A DNA stretch of 64,000 bases from contig JARLGV010000023.1 in NCBI GenBank assembly GCA_031292555.1, forward strand, positions 16,600 to 80,599, in the 5' to 3' direction. A model generated the notes under the pieces. That model ran no database searches. It was not told the DNA's origin and saw only the letters and a list, made by a program, of their open reading frames with translations. Origin of the DNA: Fimbriimonas sp. Its GTDB lineage: Bacteria > Armatimonadota > Fimbriimonadia > Fimbriimonadales > Fimbriimonadaceae. Positions 8,648 to 17,040 of this stretch are shown here, one piece after another (within the stretch, counting starts at the first letter, position 1; every line of letters begins with the position of its first letter). The position numbers and the translations under genes were made by a program.

Positions 8648-10981
8648 CTAGTTCACTCTCCACTCCAGGATGCCGGCGGACCAGTCGGGTTGGAGTTGGA
8701 CTTCGAGGCGGATGGCGGTGGTTTGGGTTGGTTTGAACGTCACGTGATTGAAGCGGTCCAACTCCGTTCCGTAGGCGATGGCGCCTTCTACCGGCTTCCA
8801 TTCATCTCCGCTCTTGACCAGCACTCGCCAGGTCTGGGGGACGCGGCATTCGCGATGGATGCGGCGCTCGTCCCACCAGTAGACGTCGACCGACCGAACC
8901 TGCTGCACGTGGTCGAAGTCGTATTGCACCCACTCGTTCGTGCCCCGGTGATCCCACCAGGTGAATCGGGGAATCGACTCGTCGTCGGATGCGGCAGGTT
9001 CGAGGCCGTCGTTAAGAGCGGCAACCGTGTCCAGGTTGAAGCAGTGCGACGTCGACGGCTTGGCATGGGTGGCAAGGGAAGGCGGGGGCGGAAGCTTTGC
9101 GGTCGCGTTCGTATCGGGAATCCACACCATCATCTCAGAGGGCGAGCGGTTTGCGTTTGCGAAATAGGGGATGGCGGTGAGCCGCTGATGGATTGGGCCG
9201 GTATCGCCCGCCCGATACAGATTGGACCCTTCTGGGGCGTTGCCCAGCCGATCGGCATCAGCCTGGATCACGGTCACTCCGTCCAACAAGTCCTTACGCT
9301 GCTCGTCAGCGAGAAAGGCGGACGAAGGCAAGAGCAGACCGCTGAGGTGACCACCGTTGTCAACACCTTCGAGGCAGTAGACGAGTGGTCCGCGCTGGAG
9401 AGCGACACGTCCGCGATCGGCATCGACCCGCGGGTCGGCGTGCATCCTCTGAACTGGCATCGGCAGCTCGAGTTCGACTTCGTCTCCCTTCTCCCACTTT
9501 CGGACGATGGAGGCGTATCCCCGCAGTCGGACGCTTTCGGCGACCCGCTGTCCGTTGACATGGATCTGGGGATGGAGGCACCACGAGGGCAGGCGCAAAT
9601 TCAGTCCAAATCGGGAGGGCGACGCGGGGTGGACATGGATGACGACCTTGCCATGCCAAGGATATTCGGTCGTCTGGCGAAGCTCCACACTGGCGTCCTT
9701 GAGCTTCACATGGGCCAGACTTCCGATGTACAGGTTCGCGTAGATATTGTCGTCGTCTTGGGCGTAAATGTAGCTCGGCAATGCCCCCATTGCCTTGAGG
9801 AACATCGGTGGGCAGCACGGACAACCGTGCCAATGCCATCGCGTTCGCTGCTTTCCTGCTTCAAGTGGGTTCTCGTAGAAATAGGTGTCTCCCTTCAGGG
9901 AGACGCCGGCTAGCAAGCCGTTGTACAGCACGCGTTCGAGTTCGTCGGCATAGGTAGCCTCGCCGAACTGTAGGTTCATCTCGTGATGGAAGAAGGCGGC
10001 GGCGACCGATGCGCAGGTCTCGGCGTAGCCCGTGTTGGGAAGGTAGAAGTCGGCGCCGAATTTCTCGTCGTTGCTCTCCGCGCCAACTCCGCCGGTTAGG
10101 TACATTCGGCGCGTGACCATGTTCTCCCAAAGCCGCTTGGCCGCCACCAGCAACTCCGGACGCTGAGCGGCGTCGCCGGCCGCAACGAGGCCGCAGCAGA
10201 GGAGCATCGCCCGGACCGCATGGCCCTCGATCGTCTGCTGCTCGACGACGGGGATCTCATCCTGGTCGTAGGCGCCAAAGTCTTCCCGTCCGTCGTGGTG
10301 ACCGCGGGCATCGATCCAGAATTCGGCCAGATGGAGGTAGTCCGCCTCATGCACCTGGACACGGAGCCGTTTCTTGAGATCGGGATGCTCTTGGTAGAGT
10401 TGGTAGAGGCGAACCAACGATTCCTCGCCGAGGGCGTGTCCGGGCACCACATTCCACTTGGGAGGTGGACCCATAGTGGACGCCATGAGGTTAGCCATTC
10501 GGGTGGCGACCTCCAACAGGCGGGTTTTGCCGGTCGCACGGTAGTAGTGCACCGCCGCCTCGACCAGCGCGCCCGCATTGTAGAGGTCATGCTGCCATCG
10601 GTCGTTCCCGCCGTTTCGTCCCCAACGATGGGTCGGTTCCTTGAGCTGGGTATAGGTGTTCAGGTACCCGTCGGGATCACGGGCCGCCGCCGCCGCTATC
10701 CTTTCGATATAGCTGTCGATCTGGGATTCGAGTTTGGAATCCGGTTTGGCCGCCAAGAAGTCGGCTGATCCCCGGATCATCTCGTAGATGAGCCCGTCAT
10801 ACCAAGGCGGTCCGCCATGCTCGCCGCCGGCTCCCGAACTGATTTTGTCGAAGTTGGCGAGCGCTCCGTCCTTCTCGAACTTTGTGAAGCAGTCCGGAAT
10901 CGTCACTTCGCGCCAAACCTTCATCTTGGGCGCCCAGAAGTCGTCGTCGATCTTGACCTGCTTAATGGGAACGGCTTTCAT
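8648..10981 (-). CDS. GH127 beta-L-arabinofuranosidase-like enzyme
   Basis: Glycoside hydrolase of the GH127 (former DUF1680) family, which releases beta-L-arabinofuranose from plant glycans and glycoproteins with a zinc-bound Cys nucleophile. The N-terminus (IKQVKIDDDFWAPKMKVWRE) and WYDGLIYEMIRG are typical. HGCPCCPP near residue 385 carries the adjacent Cys pair that binds zinc. The (alpha/alpha)6 barrel is followed by beta domains. The last 100 residues (WVQYDF, VYWWDERRI, WRVLVKSG) look like a discoidin-type carbohydrate-binding fold. I chose the ATG at 10981 because AAGGAGAG precedes it by about 10 nt. An upstream ATG at 11050 would add 23 residues with a weak hydrophobic stretch. It is last in a minus-strand set with the small membrane protein and the pilin-like gene. 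Confidence 0.83.
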   Translation of the reverse strand: MKAVPIKQVKIDDDFWAPKMKVWREVTIPDCFTKFEKDGALANFDKISSGAGGEHGGPPWYDGLIYEMIRGSADFLAAKPDSKLESQIDSYIERIAAAAARDPDGYLNTYTQLKEPTHRWGRNGGNDRWQHDLYNAGALVEAAVHYYRATGKTRLLEVATRMANLMASTMGPPPKWNVVPGHALGEESLVRLYQLYQEHPDLKKRLRVQVHEADYLHLAEFWIDARGHHDGREDFGAYDQDEIPVVEQQTIEGHAVRAMLLCCGLVAAGDAAQRPELLVAAKRLWENMVTRRMYLTGGVGAESNDEKFGADFYLPNTGYAETCASVAAAFFHHEMNLQFGEATYADELERVLYNGLLAGVSLKGDTYFYENPLEAGKQRTRWHWHGCPCCPPMFLKAMGALPSYIYAQDDDNIYANLYIGSLAHVKLKDASVELRQTTEYPWHGKVVIHVHPASPSRFGLNLRLPSWCLHPQIHVNGQRVAESVRLRGYASIVRKWEKGDEVELELPMPVQRMHADPRVDADRGRVALQRGPLVYCLEGVDNGGHLSGLLLPSSAFLADEQRKDLLDGVTVIQADADRLGNAPEGSNLYRAGDTGPIHQRLTAIPYFANANRSPSEMMVWIPDTNATAKLPPPPSLATHAKPSTSHCFNLDTVAALNDGLEPAASDDESIPRFTWWDHRGTNEWVQYDFDHVQQVRSVDVYWWDERRIHRECRVPQTWRVLVKSGDEWKPVEGAIAYGTELDRFNHVTFKPTQTTAIRLEVQLQPDWSAGILEWRVN

Positions 10982-11103
10982 TACCCGTGTCTCTCCTTGC
11001 TTGAAAGGATATCCGGCAGCAACGATGAAGGCGGCGAGCGATAAGATCATTCACTAATTGGATACCACGATTGGTGCTCCGCCGCCCGGAGCGGTCACCG
11101 GCG

Positions 11104-11412
11104 TTAGCCGCCGGCGACCTTGTCGTCTCCGTGCTTGACCTTCCACCAGTGGTCGGTTTTGTCCCGGAGTTCCTGCTCCGAAAGATCGGGGCGGTTCAGC
11201 TTCAGGTTGTTGTAGTACTGCTCCTTATCCAGGTTTGCGCCGGATGCGCCAGCACGTCCGGCGCCGTGGGCCACCGGGGACGGGTGGCCGTAGTTCGGGT
11301 TTCGCGATTCCCCAGGAGGTCCCGAAAGCGTCTCGCGGGCCAGGGCAGCCAGAGCAATCACTCCGACGACCCCGAGCGCGATGGCGATGACGGTGCCCTT
11401 GTTCATCTCCAT
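11104..11412 (-). CDS. Small membrane-anchored protein of unknown function
   Basis: About 102 residues. An N-terminal transmembrane helix (GTVIAIALGVVGVIALAALA) is followed by a Gly/Pro/Ser-rich linker and a charged helical tail (LDKEQYYNNLKLN, then LSEQELRDKTDHWWKVKHG). No family is recognised. It starts 20 bp after the pilin-like gene ends and lies 54 to 123 bp before GH127, suggesting one transcript. A second start, two codons later at 11406, is equally plausible. It resembles, in position and size, the small lipoprotein behind the other pilin-like gene at 41337, but the sequences are not clearly related. Confidence 0.65.
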   Translation of the reverse strand: MEMNKGTVIAIALGVVGVIALAALARETLSGPPGESRNPNYGHPSPVAHGAGRAGASGANLDKEQYYNNLKLNRPDLSEQELRDKTDHWWKVKHGDDKVAGG

Positions 11413-11432
11413 TTTCGTGCCGCCAGCCAAGA

Positions 11433-12302
11433 CTAGTACACCTGCTGGCCGTTCGCGACGAAGTTGTCGATCAACTGCTGCTGCAGGCCTCGAATGTCGG
11501 AATCCTGGAGGGTTCCCGGATTTGTCCACATGAAGCTCGACCCGGTTTGGAAGGTTTGTCCTGCTCGCAGCCGCTTGACGTGTCCATCGAAGAACGAATA
11601 GATGCCGCCTTGGTTGTGCCAATAAGCCATCGGTCCCGTGCCAACTGCCCAGGTGTTGAGGTCGCCGGATGAGTTATGTGAAGCCGCGGTAAACGACACC
11701 CACCAGTAGCCGAGGCCCTCCCACCAGCCTCGACCGGATTCCAGCAACAGCAGGTTGGCCGGGTTCTCGGCGGCCGTCATCGCCATGATGCCGGTATTCG
11801 TCGCCCCGTATGTAGCCGCATCGTTTCCTACGATATTCGACGCACATGGGATCTTGTAGTCGGCTTGCCAATTGGAACCGCCGTCCAGAGCGAATTGCTC
11901 CGCCTGGGTCGCACAGACGTCGGCGATGACTGCTCCATCGTTCCAGCCATCGCCGGGATTGGCGGAGTCTCCGGAAAGCTCGTTGGAAGCGCTGGGCGCG
12001 TTCGGGTCGAGCCATGCTCCGGCACTCTTGACGTACGGATAGACCGCCGAACGCCACGTGTACCAAGAGCCCCACACGACGTTGTCGGTCCAGAACCGCT
12101 GCTCCGGCATCATGTCGTCGGAGTCGTTGGTGTACATGATGTAGGCGAGGGCGATCTGCTTTGAGTTGCTGACGGCAGTGGTTGTCTTCGCGGCCCGCTT
12201 AGCGGTTGCGAAGACAGGGAAGAGGATGGAAGCGAGAATCGCAATAATTGCAATGACGACAAGTAGCTCAATGAGCGTGAAGGCTTTCGATGATTTGTGC
12301 AT
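11433..12302 (-). CDS. DUF1559-type pilin-like protein (type IV prepilin leader, H-X9-DG C-terminus)
   Basis: 290 residues. It begins with a type IV prepilin leader, KAFTLIELLVVIAIIAILAS, with cleavage expected before Phe of FTLIE and the conserved Glu5. The rest is a secreted globular domain. Near the C-terminus WHNQGGIYSFFDGHVKRL fits the H-X9-DG signature of the DUF1559/SBP_bac_10 family expanded in Planctomycetes, Verrucomicrobia and Armatimonadota. The start at 12302 is supported by AAGGAG about 12 nt upstream. The function of the family is unknown; processing by prepilin peptidase and display at the cell surface are inferred. It is first in a set leading into GH127 and is divergent from an AraR-like repressor. 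Confidence 0.85.
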   Translation of the reverse strand: MHKSSKAFTLIELLVVIAIIAILASILFPVFATAKRAAKTTTAVSNSKQIALAYIMYTNDSDDMMPEQRFWTDNVVWGSWYTWRSAVYPYVKSAGAWLDPNAPSASNELSGDSANPGDGWNDGAVIADVCATQAEQFALDGGSNWQADYKIPCASNIVGNDAATYGATNTGIMAMTAAENPANLLLLESGRGWWEGLGYWWVSFTAASHNSSGDLNTWAVGTGPMAYWHNQGGIYSFFDGHVKRLRAGQTFQTGSSFMWTNPGTLQDSDIRGLQQQLIDNFVANGQQVY

Positions 12303-12429
12303 ATAGAGAACGGCTCCTTCGACGTTTGCTGGTCGGATATGAAATGCCTGCTTGGTACCAGTATTGTAAGGCAAGACTCATGGACTGGCAAGGATTCGGA
12401 TGAAAATCTGACAGATTGGTCTGGCTTGG

Positions 12430-12448
12430 TATATACTTCTTGTATATT
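12430..12448. promoter_or_regulatory. Candidate operator of the AraR-like repressor
   Basis: Imperfect inverted repeat TATATAC-TTCTT-GTATATT in an AT-rich patch between the divergent pilin-like gene and the repressor, overlapping the repressor's probable start. The TATAC/GTATA half-sites resemble those bound by GntR-type AraR proteins. The role is inferred from position and symmetry. Confidence 0.5.
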
Positions 12449-13541
12449 GGTACATCCAAAGAGTTCGACTCGCTACCACCAGATCGCTGCCCGAATTCGA
12501 ACGAGGATCCTTCAGGGCGAACTGGCGGCGGGGGTTCGAGTCGGCTCGGAACGTGCTCTCGGGTTGGAATACCAAGCCCAGCGGACTACAGTTCGTCAAG
12601 CTCTCGCTCTTCTTGAGAACGAGGGACATTTGGTCAAGGACCGTCGTGGAGCGTTCGTGGTCCAAGCATCGGTGCAGCCGGCGAACACCTTTCTCGTCAT
12701 TGTTCATTCAGGAACTGGCTCGAATCTGTCGGCGCTGTTCGAGGGATTCGCATGCGTCGCCGAAGAGAAAGGTTTTGAGGCGCGCCGAGTCACCAACGAT
12801 CCTTTGGCCGACTCCGCCGTCACTCAGGTCCCCTATGCCGATTCACTTCCAAAGGAGATCGCGGGCGTACTGATTTGGCCGCACTTTCCCATTGACACGG
12901 CCCAGATCCAGAAAATAATGGAGCGAGTGCCTGTCGTCCTGGCAGATCGGCGCATCATCGGCTTGGCGGCCGATTGCGTGCGATTCGACGATATCGCAGG
13001 CGGCAGAATCGTGACCCAGCATTTGCTCGAATTAGGACATCGTCGGATCGCGTTCTTGACGGACGAAGTATTTGCCGAGACGGTTCAGGCACGCTGGCAA
13101 GGGTATATCCTGGCCCACGAGGAAGCCGGCGTTCCCTGCGATCCACGGCTAAGCCTCCTGTACCAATACATCCAGCCTGACATCTTCGGGCAGACTATGC
13201 GGTGGCTTGTTTCGACTCCCGAGGCGCGACCGACCGCCGTCGTTTGCGCAAACGACGTCGTGGCACTTGGTCTCCTTCGGTTTCTCGCCAGCGAGGGCAT
13301 ACGGGTCCCCGAGGACATTTCAGTCACCGGCTTCGGCGACGCGATCCCCGAATACACCGCTGCCGTGTCGCTAACGACTGTCTACCAAGCGTTCTATGAA
13401 GTCGGCAGCGAGGCAGCTCGACTGCTCATCGAACGGTCGTCCCAGTCCGAGGCGGAGCGCCGAGTCGACATCCGCGACATCGCTCTTCCAGTTCACGTGG
13501 TCCCGCGCGGGTCGACAGCCAAGCCATCGCCTGGCTCGTAA
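12447..13541 (+). CDS. GntR/LacI chimeric transcriptional regulator (AraR type)
   Basis: An N-terminal GntR winged helix (YHQIAARIRTRILQGELAAG, SERALGLEYQAQRTTVRQAL, LENEGHLVKDRRGAFV) is joined to a LacI-type periplasmic-binding-like sugar sensor (VVLADRRIIGLAADCVRFDD, GGRIVTQHLLELGHRRIAFL, AVVCANDVVALGLLRF, ISVTGFGD). This layout is that of AraR, the arabinose repressor, and it fits the adjacent GH127. No ATG is available. The in-frame TTG at 12447 gives a normal GntR N-terminus, and a TTG at 12426 is possible. The frame continues upstream to 12297 inside the divergent gene, which is unlikely to be used. An inverted repeat at the start suggests autoregulation. Confidence 0.75.
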   Translation: MVHPKSSTRYHQIAARIRTRILQGELAAGVRVGSERALGLEYQAQRTTVRQALALLENEGHLVKDRRGAFVVQASVQPANTFLVIVHSGTGSNLSALFEGFACVAEEKGFEARRVTNDPLADSAVTQVPYADSLPKEIAGVLIWPHFPIDTAQIQKIMERVPVVLADRRIIGLAADCVRFDDIAGGRIVTQHLLELGHRRIAFLTDEVFAETVQARWQGYILAHEEAGVPCDPRLSLLYQYIQPDIFGQTMRWLVSTPEARPTAVVCANDVVALGLLRFLASEGIRVPEDISVTGFGDAIPEYTAAVSLTTVYQAFYEVGSEAARLLIERSSQSEAERRVDIRDIALPVHVVPRGSTAKPSPGS

Positions 13542-13569
13542 CCAGTGCGAGGCTGGGTGCGGTAGGAAC

Positions 13570-14625
13570 TCAGACGTCATCGATTGCCGGATCGTCAAGT
13601 CGAACCCGCCTGCCTTGTCTAGAGGAAACGTATGTCGCCAAGACCATCCGCAATGCCGTGCGTCCGTCCTGTGCGGTTGCGATTGGCGGGCGTTCACCGC
13701 GCAGAAACGCGGCCAGAGGTGCTGCCAAGCCGGCGATCCGCTCGCCATGGCCTGCCGGCGATGCGATTTCGCTTATCGTCCAGGCGCCGCACGCGCTTTC
13801 ATACCACTTTTGGCCGATCGAACCATTAGGTCGCGGGACGTTGCAGCTGGGCACATCGCCGTAGTTCTGGATGATCGTTCCCCGGTCGAATACGATTTCA
13901 ACGGTGTTCTCGTGTGCTGGGCACGTAAAGCTGCAGACGACCTCGGCAAGCGGTCCACCTGGATAGCGGAAGATCGCGATGCCGGTATCGTTTGCGACCG
14001 CCGGATCGAGCAAGGTCTCGACTTCGGCGGTGACCGTCTCAGGAGCGCCGAGCAGCCACAGGATGAAGTCGATTGCGTGCGCCGAGTCGTCGGCCCAGAT
14101 GTCGCGGTTCAGCTTGGGATCGTTGTGCCAACTCTTGGCAAACCAGTCCCAAAGGTGGACGCCCAGCCCATGCCGACGCCTGACCATAAGAACTTTGCCC
14201 AAGGTGCCTCCTTCCATGACCTTCTTGATCTCTAGGTTCTGGGGATCGACGCGCATTTGCCACGCCAATGTAAACGGAACACCTGCTGTCTCAACTGCCG
14301 TAACGATCCGATCTGCTTCTGTCATCGTCAGCGAAATCGGCTTCTGCAGCACGATCGCCTTGCCCGCCGCCGCCGCCAACTCGACCAGATCCGCATGACG
14401 CGAGGTCTCTGAAGCGATGACCACTGCCTCGACGTCTTCGAGAAGCTCGGCGATCGTCATGCTGGGCCGGAGCCCAAATCCTTCGGCCGCCTTGGTAAGT
14501 CGTTCGGCGTCGTGGTCCCATCCCGCGACCACCTTGATGCCAAGCTCTGGCTTGTCCCTCCACTGTGTGCAATAGGCATGAACATGCCCATGCGCAAAAC
14601 CCAAGACTCCAACACTGATAGCCAT
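13570..14625 (-). CDS. Gfo/Idh/MocA family oxidoreductase
   Basis: 351-residue NAD(P)-dependent sugar or inositol dehydrogenase-like protein. The N-terminal Rossmann part starts SVGVLGFAHGHVHAY, an atypical version of the GxGxxG loop with Ala and His. Strand beta4 gives AVVIASETSRHADLV, followed by AIVLQKPISLT, where the family motif is EKP (here QKP). The C-terminal alpha/beta domain has KLNRDIWADDSAHAIDFILWLLG, whose Asp/His pair is usual for the family. It is convergent with the AraR-like regulator and may process a sugar or sugar acid from the neighbouring locus. Substrate unknown. Confidence 0.78.
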   Translation of the reverse strand: MAISVGVLGFAHGHVHAYCTQWRDKPELGIKVVAGWDHDAERLTKAAEGFGLRPSMTIAELLEDVEAVVIASETSRHADLVELAAAAGKAIVLQKPISLTMTEADRIVTAVETAGVPFTLAWQMRVDPQNLEIKKVMEGGTLGKVLMVRRRHGLGVHLWDWFAKSWHNDPKLNRDIWADDSAHAIDFILWLLGAPETVTAEVETLLDPAVANDTGIAIFRYPGGPLAEVVCSFTCPAHENTVEIVFDRGTIIQNYGDVPSCNVPRPNGSIGQKWYESACGAWTISEIASPAGHGERIAGLAAPLAAFLRGERPPIATAQDGRTALRMVLATYVSSRQGRRVRLDDPAIDDV

Positions 14626-14802
14626 CGTGCGCCCGTCGTTCCAGTGTCAACATACCTGCCCAGGCCGTCCATTGGGGCACAGGACGGCACGGGCAAAGGA
14701 TATGTATCGGTGAACGATATCTGCAATTCCCGTGGGAATAGACTACTAATTCTCTGGACTACTCGACTCTCGACCTTCCAAGTCAGAATCGATCTCGTTT
14801 TC

Positions 14803-14819
14803 CAGGGGAGGTCAATATC
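14803..14819 (+). promoter_or_regulatory. Strong Shine-Dalgarno before a possible ATC start
   Basis: AGGGGAGG at 14804-14811 is followed five bases later by an ATC codon at 14817, in frame with the FAD protein. No ATG, GTG or TTG exists in frame between the upstream stop at 14739 and the GTG at 14838. That GTG would remove the first strand of the Rossmann fold. Confidence 0.5.
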
Positions 14820-16127
14820 GCACAAGATATCGTAATCGTGGGAGGAGGCGCCTCGGGCGCATTGGTGGCGGCCAATTTGCTGCGCCGCGCAAGCCAAGGG
14901 GACCGTGTCACAGTCGTTGATCCTTGCTCGGAACTCGGACGCGGAGTCGCGTACGCCAACCTCGATCCTTGCATGCTTCTGAACGTTCGGGCCGGAGGCA
15001 TGAGCGCTTTCCCAGAGGAGCCCGGACATTTTGTCCTCTGGCTAGAGCAGGAGGGCCTCGCGGCAGACGGCGAATCATCGACCGTGTTTGCCTCCCGTCG
15101 AGACTACGGCGCCTATCTGGGCAACGTGCTCGACTCATGCCAAGCCGAGTCCGCAGGCGAACTGGTCCGGGTGCATGACTTGGCCCAAGGGATCGTGGCG
15201 AATGATGAGATGGCGGTCGTCACTGACCACAGTGGTCGAATCAGGGCGGATCGAGTCGTGCTCGCGATCGGAAACCGTCCTCCTACGTGTCCAGCCTCGC
15301 TATCTCGATTTGCTTCCCACCCTCGGTTCATTGCCAATCCATGGGATCACCTCCAGATCGGCAAGGTGGATTCAGACGAGGTCGTTTTCATCCTGGGGGC
15401 CGGCCTAACGATGGTCGACGTCGTTCTCCTTCTCACGCGGAACAACCACCGTGGAAGGATCGTCGTCAGATCGCGGCGAGGGCTCATGCCAAAGCCACAC
15501 CGGCTTGGCCAACCTACCCCGATGGCGCAGCTACCGGCTTCGGACGAACTGTTCAAGTCGGTGATCCAACTGATGCGAGCGTCCGGTGACGACTGGCGCT
15601 CGGCCTTGGATGGACTTCGGCCACATACTGTCGAAGTTTGGGAATCTCTGTCCTGGAGAGACCGGAAGCGATTTCTCACCCATCTGCGACCGTTTTGGGA
15701 TGTCTTCCGTCACCGGATGCCGGAATGTGCCGCCGAGCAGATTCAAGAAGGGATCGACTCGGGACAGCTAGACGCACGGGCAGGTCGGGTTTGCAACGTG
15801 AGGGAAGTAACTGATGGCTTTGAAGTCACAGTTTCCGGGTGTGCTGAACCAATCTTCGCCAATCGAATCGTGAATTGCACGGGGCCATCGCTCGACCTAA
15901 GAATCGAGAAGGTCCCCATTCTGGAGTCGGTGGTTCACGCCGGGCTGGCCGACTACGATCCATTTGGCCTTGGGTTGAACGTCGACCGTGACGGTCGCAC
16001 TGAGGAGGCCGGCCGCATTTGGGCACTCGGCCCACTATGCCGAGGCTGCCGATGGGAGACCACCGCCATTCCGGAGATCAGGGTACAAGCTGCCCGGATA
16101 GCCCTGAACATCATGGATGGCCAGTAG
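14817..16127 (+). CDS. FAD/NAD(P)-binding protein (NAD_binding_9 type)
   Basis: About 436 residues. The dinucleotide motif is DIVIVGGGASGALVAANLL. GRGVAYANLDPCMLLNVRAGGMSAF is typical of the FAD-NAD(P)-binding family (Pfam NAD_binding_9), as are GRIRADRVVLAIGN and the second Rossmann segment EVVFILGAGLTMVDVVLLL. The C-terminus RVQAARIALNIM contains the usual terminal helix. Related proteins are poorly characterised and some hydroxylate small molecules. The start is unusual: only ATC at 14817, preceded by AGGGGAGG, keeps the beta1 strand; the next ordinary start (GTG 14838) cuts it. No operon partner. Confidence 0.72.
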   Translation: MAQDIVIVGGGASGALVAANLLRRASQGDRVTVVDPCSELGRGVAYANLDPCMLLNVRAGGMSAFPEEPGHFVLWLEQEGLAADGESSTVFASRRDYGAYLGNVLDSCQAESAGELVRVHDLAQGIVANDEMAVVTDHSGRIRADRVVLAIGNRPPTCPASLSRFASHPRFIANPWDHLQIGKVDSDEVVFILGAGLTMVDVVLLLTRNNHRGRIVVRSRRGLMPKPHRLGQPTPMAQLPASDELFKSVIQLMRASGDDWRSALDGLRPHTVEVWESLSWRDRKRFLTHLRPFWDVFRHRMPECAAEQIQEGIDSGQLDARAGRVCNVREVTDGFEVTVSGCAEPIFANRIVNCTGPSLDLRIEKVPILESVVHAGLADYDPFGLGLNVDRDGRTEEAGRIWALGPLCRGCRWETTAIPEIRVQAARIALNIMDGQ

Positions 16128-16207
16128 ATCACCCGGCCTCGCAGTTCTAGCCAAATCTCTGCCTATCACACGCCGACCGAATCGTCCACGAGTTGTATGA
16201 TTACGGC

Positions 16208-16909
16208 ATGCCCGAGGCATTCTTGTTGTGTCCAAATTGCGGAAACGAGCTGGCGTTGAAGTTCTGCGCGAATTGCGGACAGCGGCAAGTCGATGGCCTG
16301 CCTGCATTCGGCGAGATCCTTCACGAAGTGCTGGGTGCGGTGTTCTCCTACGACGGCAAACTTTGGCGAACCCTCAAGACCCTTGCCGCTACACCGGGGC
16401 AGCTTACGGTTGAATACGCAAGTGGAAGGCGTGCCGCCTTCTTGGGGCCATGGCAACTCTTCATCTGGTTGCAGGCGATCACCTTCACCGTGCATCAGGC
16501 CTTCTTCGATCCCGACGCTCGATACACTCACAACAAGTCGCTCGCGATTTTGGCGCTGGGCTTGGTGCTTTCGATCGCGCTCTGGGCGTTCGAGCCAAAG
16601 GGCAAGGCCGCCCTGACTCATGCCGTTCTTGCCGCCTCTCACATGTGGTCGTTTCTGATGATCGTGTTGCTCATCGAATACGCGGTTGCCGTACCGTTGG
16701 GAACAACTCTCATTGGTCGCGGTCTCCTTGACCGAAGCTTCCCGATTGGCGAAGCAGTGACTTGGATTGCAATCGCCGCGATGGAGCCGTATCTGCTCCT
16801 GTCCCTAAAGCGAGTGTACAGGAAATCGTGGCCCGCCACCGCTCTTCGATGGGTGGGTGTAAACGGGGCGGTACTCGCCGGCATGATCGGCCTTGCCAGA
16901 TACATCTAG
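16208..16909 (+). CDS. DUF3667-like membrane protein with N-terminal zinc ribbon
   Basis: About 233 residues. The N-terminal CPNCG-x12-CANCGQR forms a zinc ribbon. It is followed by GKLWRTLKTLAATPGQLTVEY and a GRRAAFLGPWQLFIWLQ segment, both typical of DUF3667 proteins, and then about four transmembrane helices (SLAILALGLVLSIALWAF, SFLMIVLLIEYAVAVPL, and two more). The molecular role of the family is unknown. The ATG at 16208 is preferred over one five codons upstream because it places the zinc ribbon normally. It is transcribed alone and followed by a decayed esterase. Confidence 0.7.
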   Translation: MPEAFLLCPNCGNELALKFCANCGQRQVDGLPAFGEILHEVLGAVFSYDGKLWRTLKTLAATPGQLTVEYASGRRAAFLGPWQLFIWLQAITFTVHQAFFDPDARYTHNKSLAILALGLVLSIALWAFEPKGKAALTHAVLAASHMWSFLMIVLLIEYAVAVPLGTTLIGRGLLDRSFPIGEAVTWIAIAAMEPYLLLSLKRVYRKSWPATALRWVGVNGAVLAGMIGLARYI

Positions 16910-17040
16910 CCATTTTCGCGGTTTGTCGGTGTCCCACGGATTGCCCAATTACCGGGCAGATTGACGCCAAGAGCTTGCCCAAAAATGGGTTCAAACATGA
17001 CTCAAACCTGGTTCATTGTGCCGGCTCTCGTCCTAAGGTT

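Noticed and set aside
8366..9913. 515-codon plus-strand reading frame
   Set aside because: It lies opposite GH127, whose motifs and codon pattern are convincing; the antisense protein has no domain and is a codon-bias shadow.
13396..14235. 279-codon plus-strand frame
   Set aside because: It overlaps the AraR-like regulator's end and is antisense to the Gfo/Idh/MocA gene; no domain.
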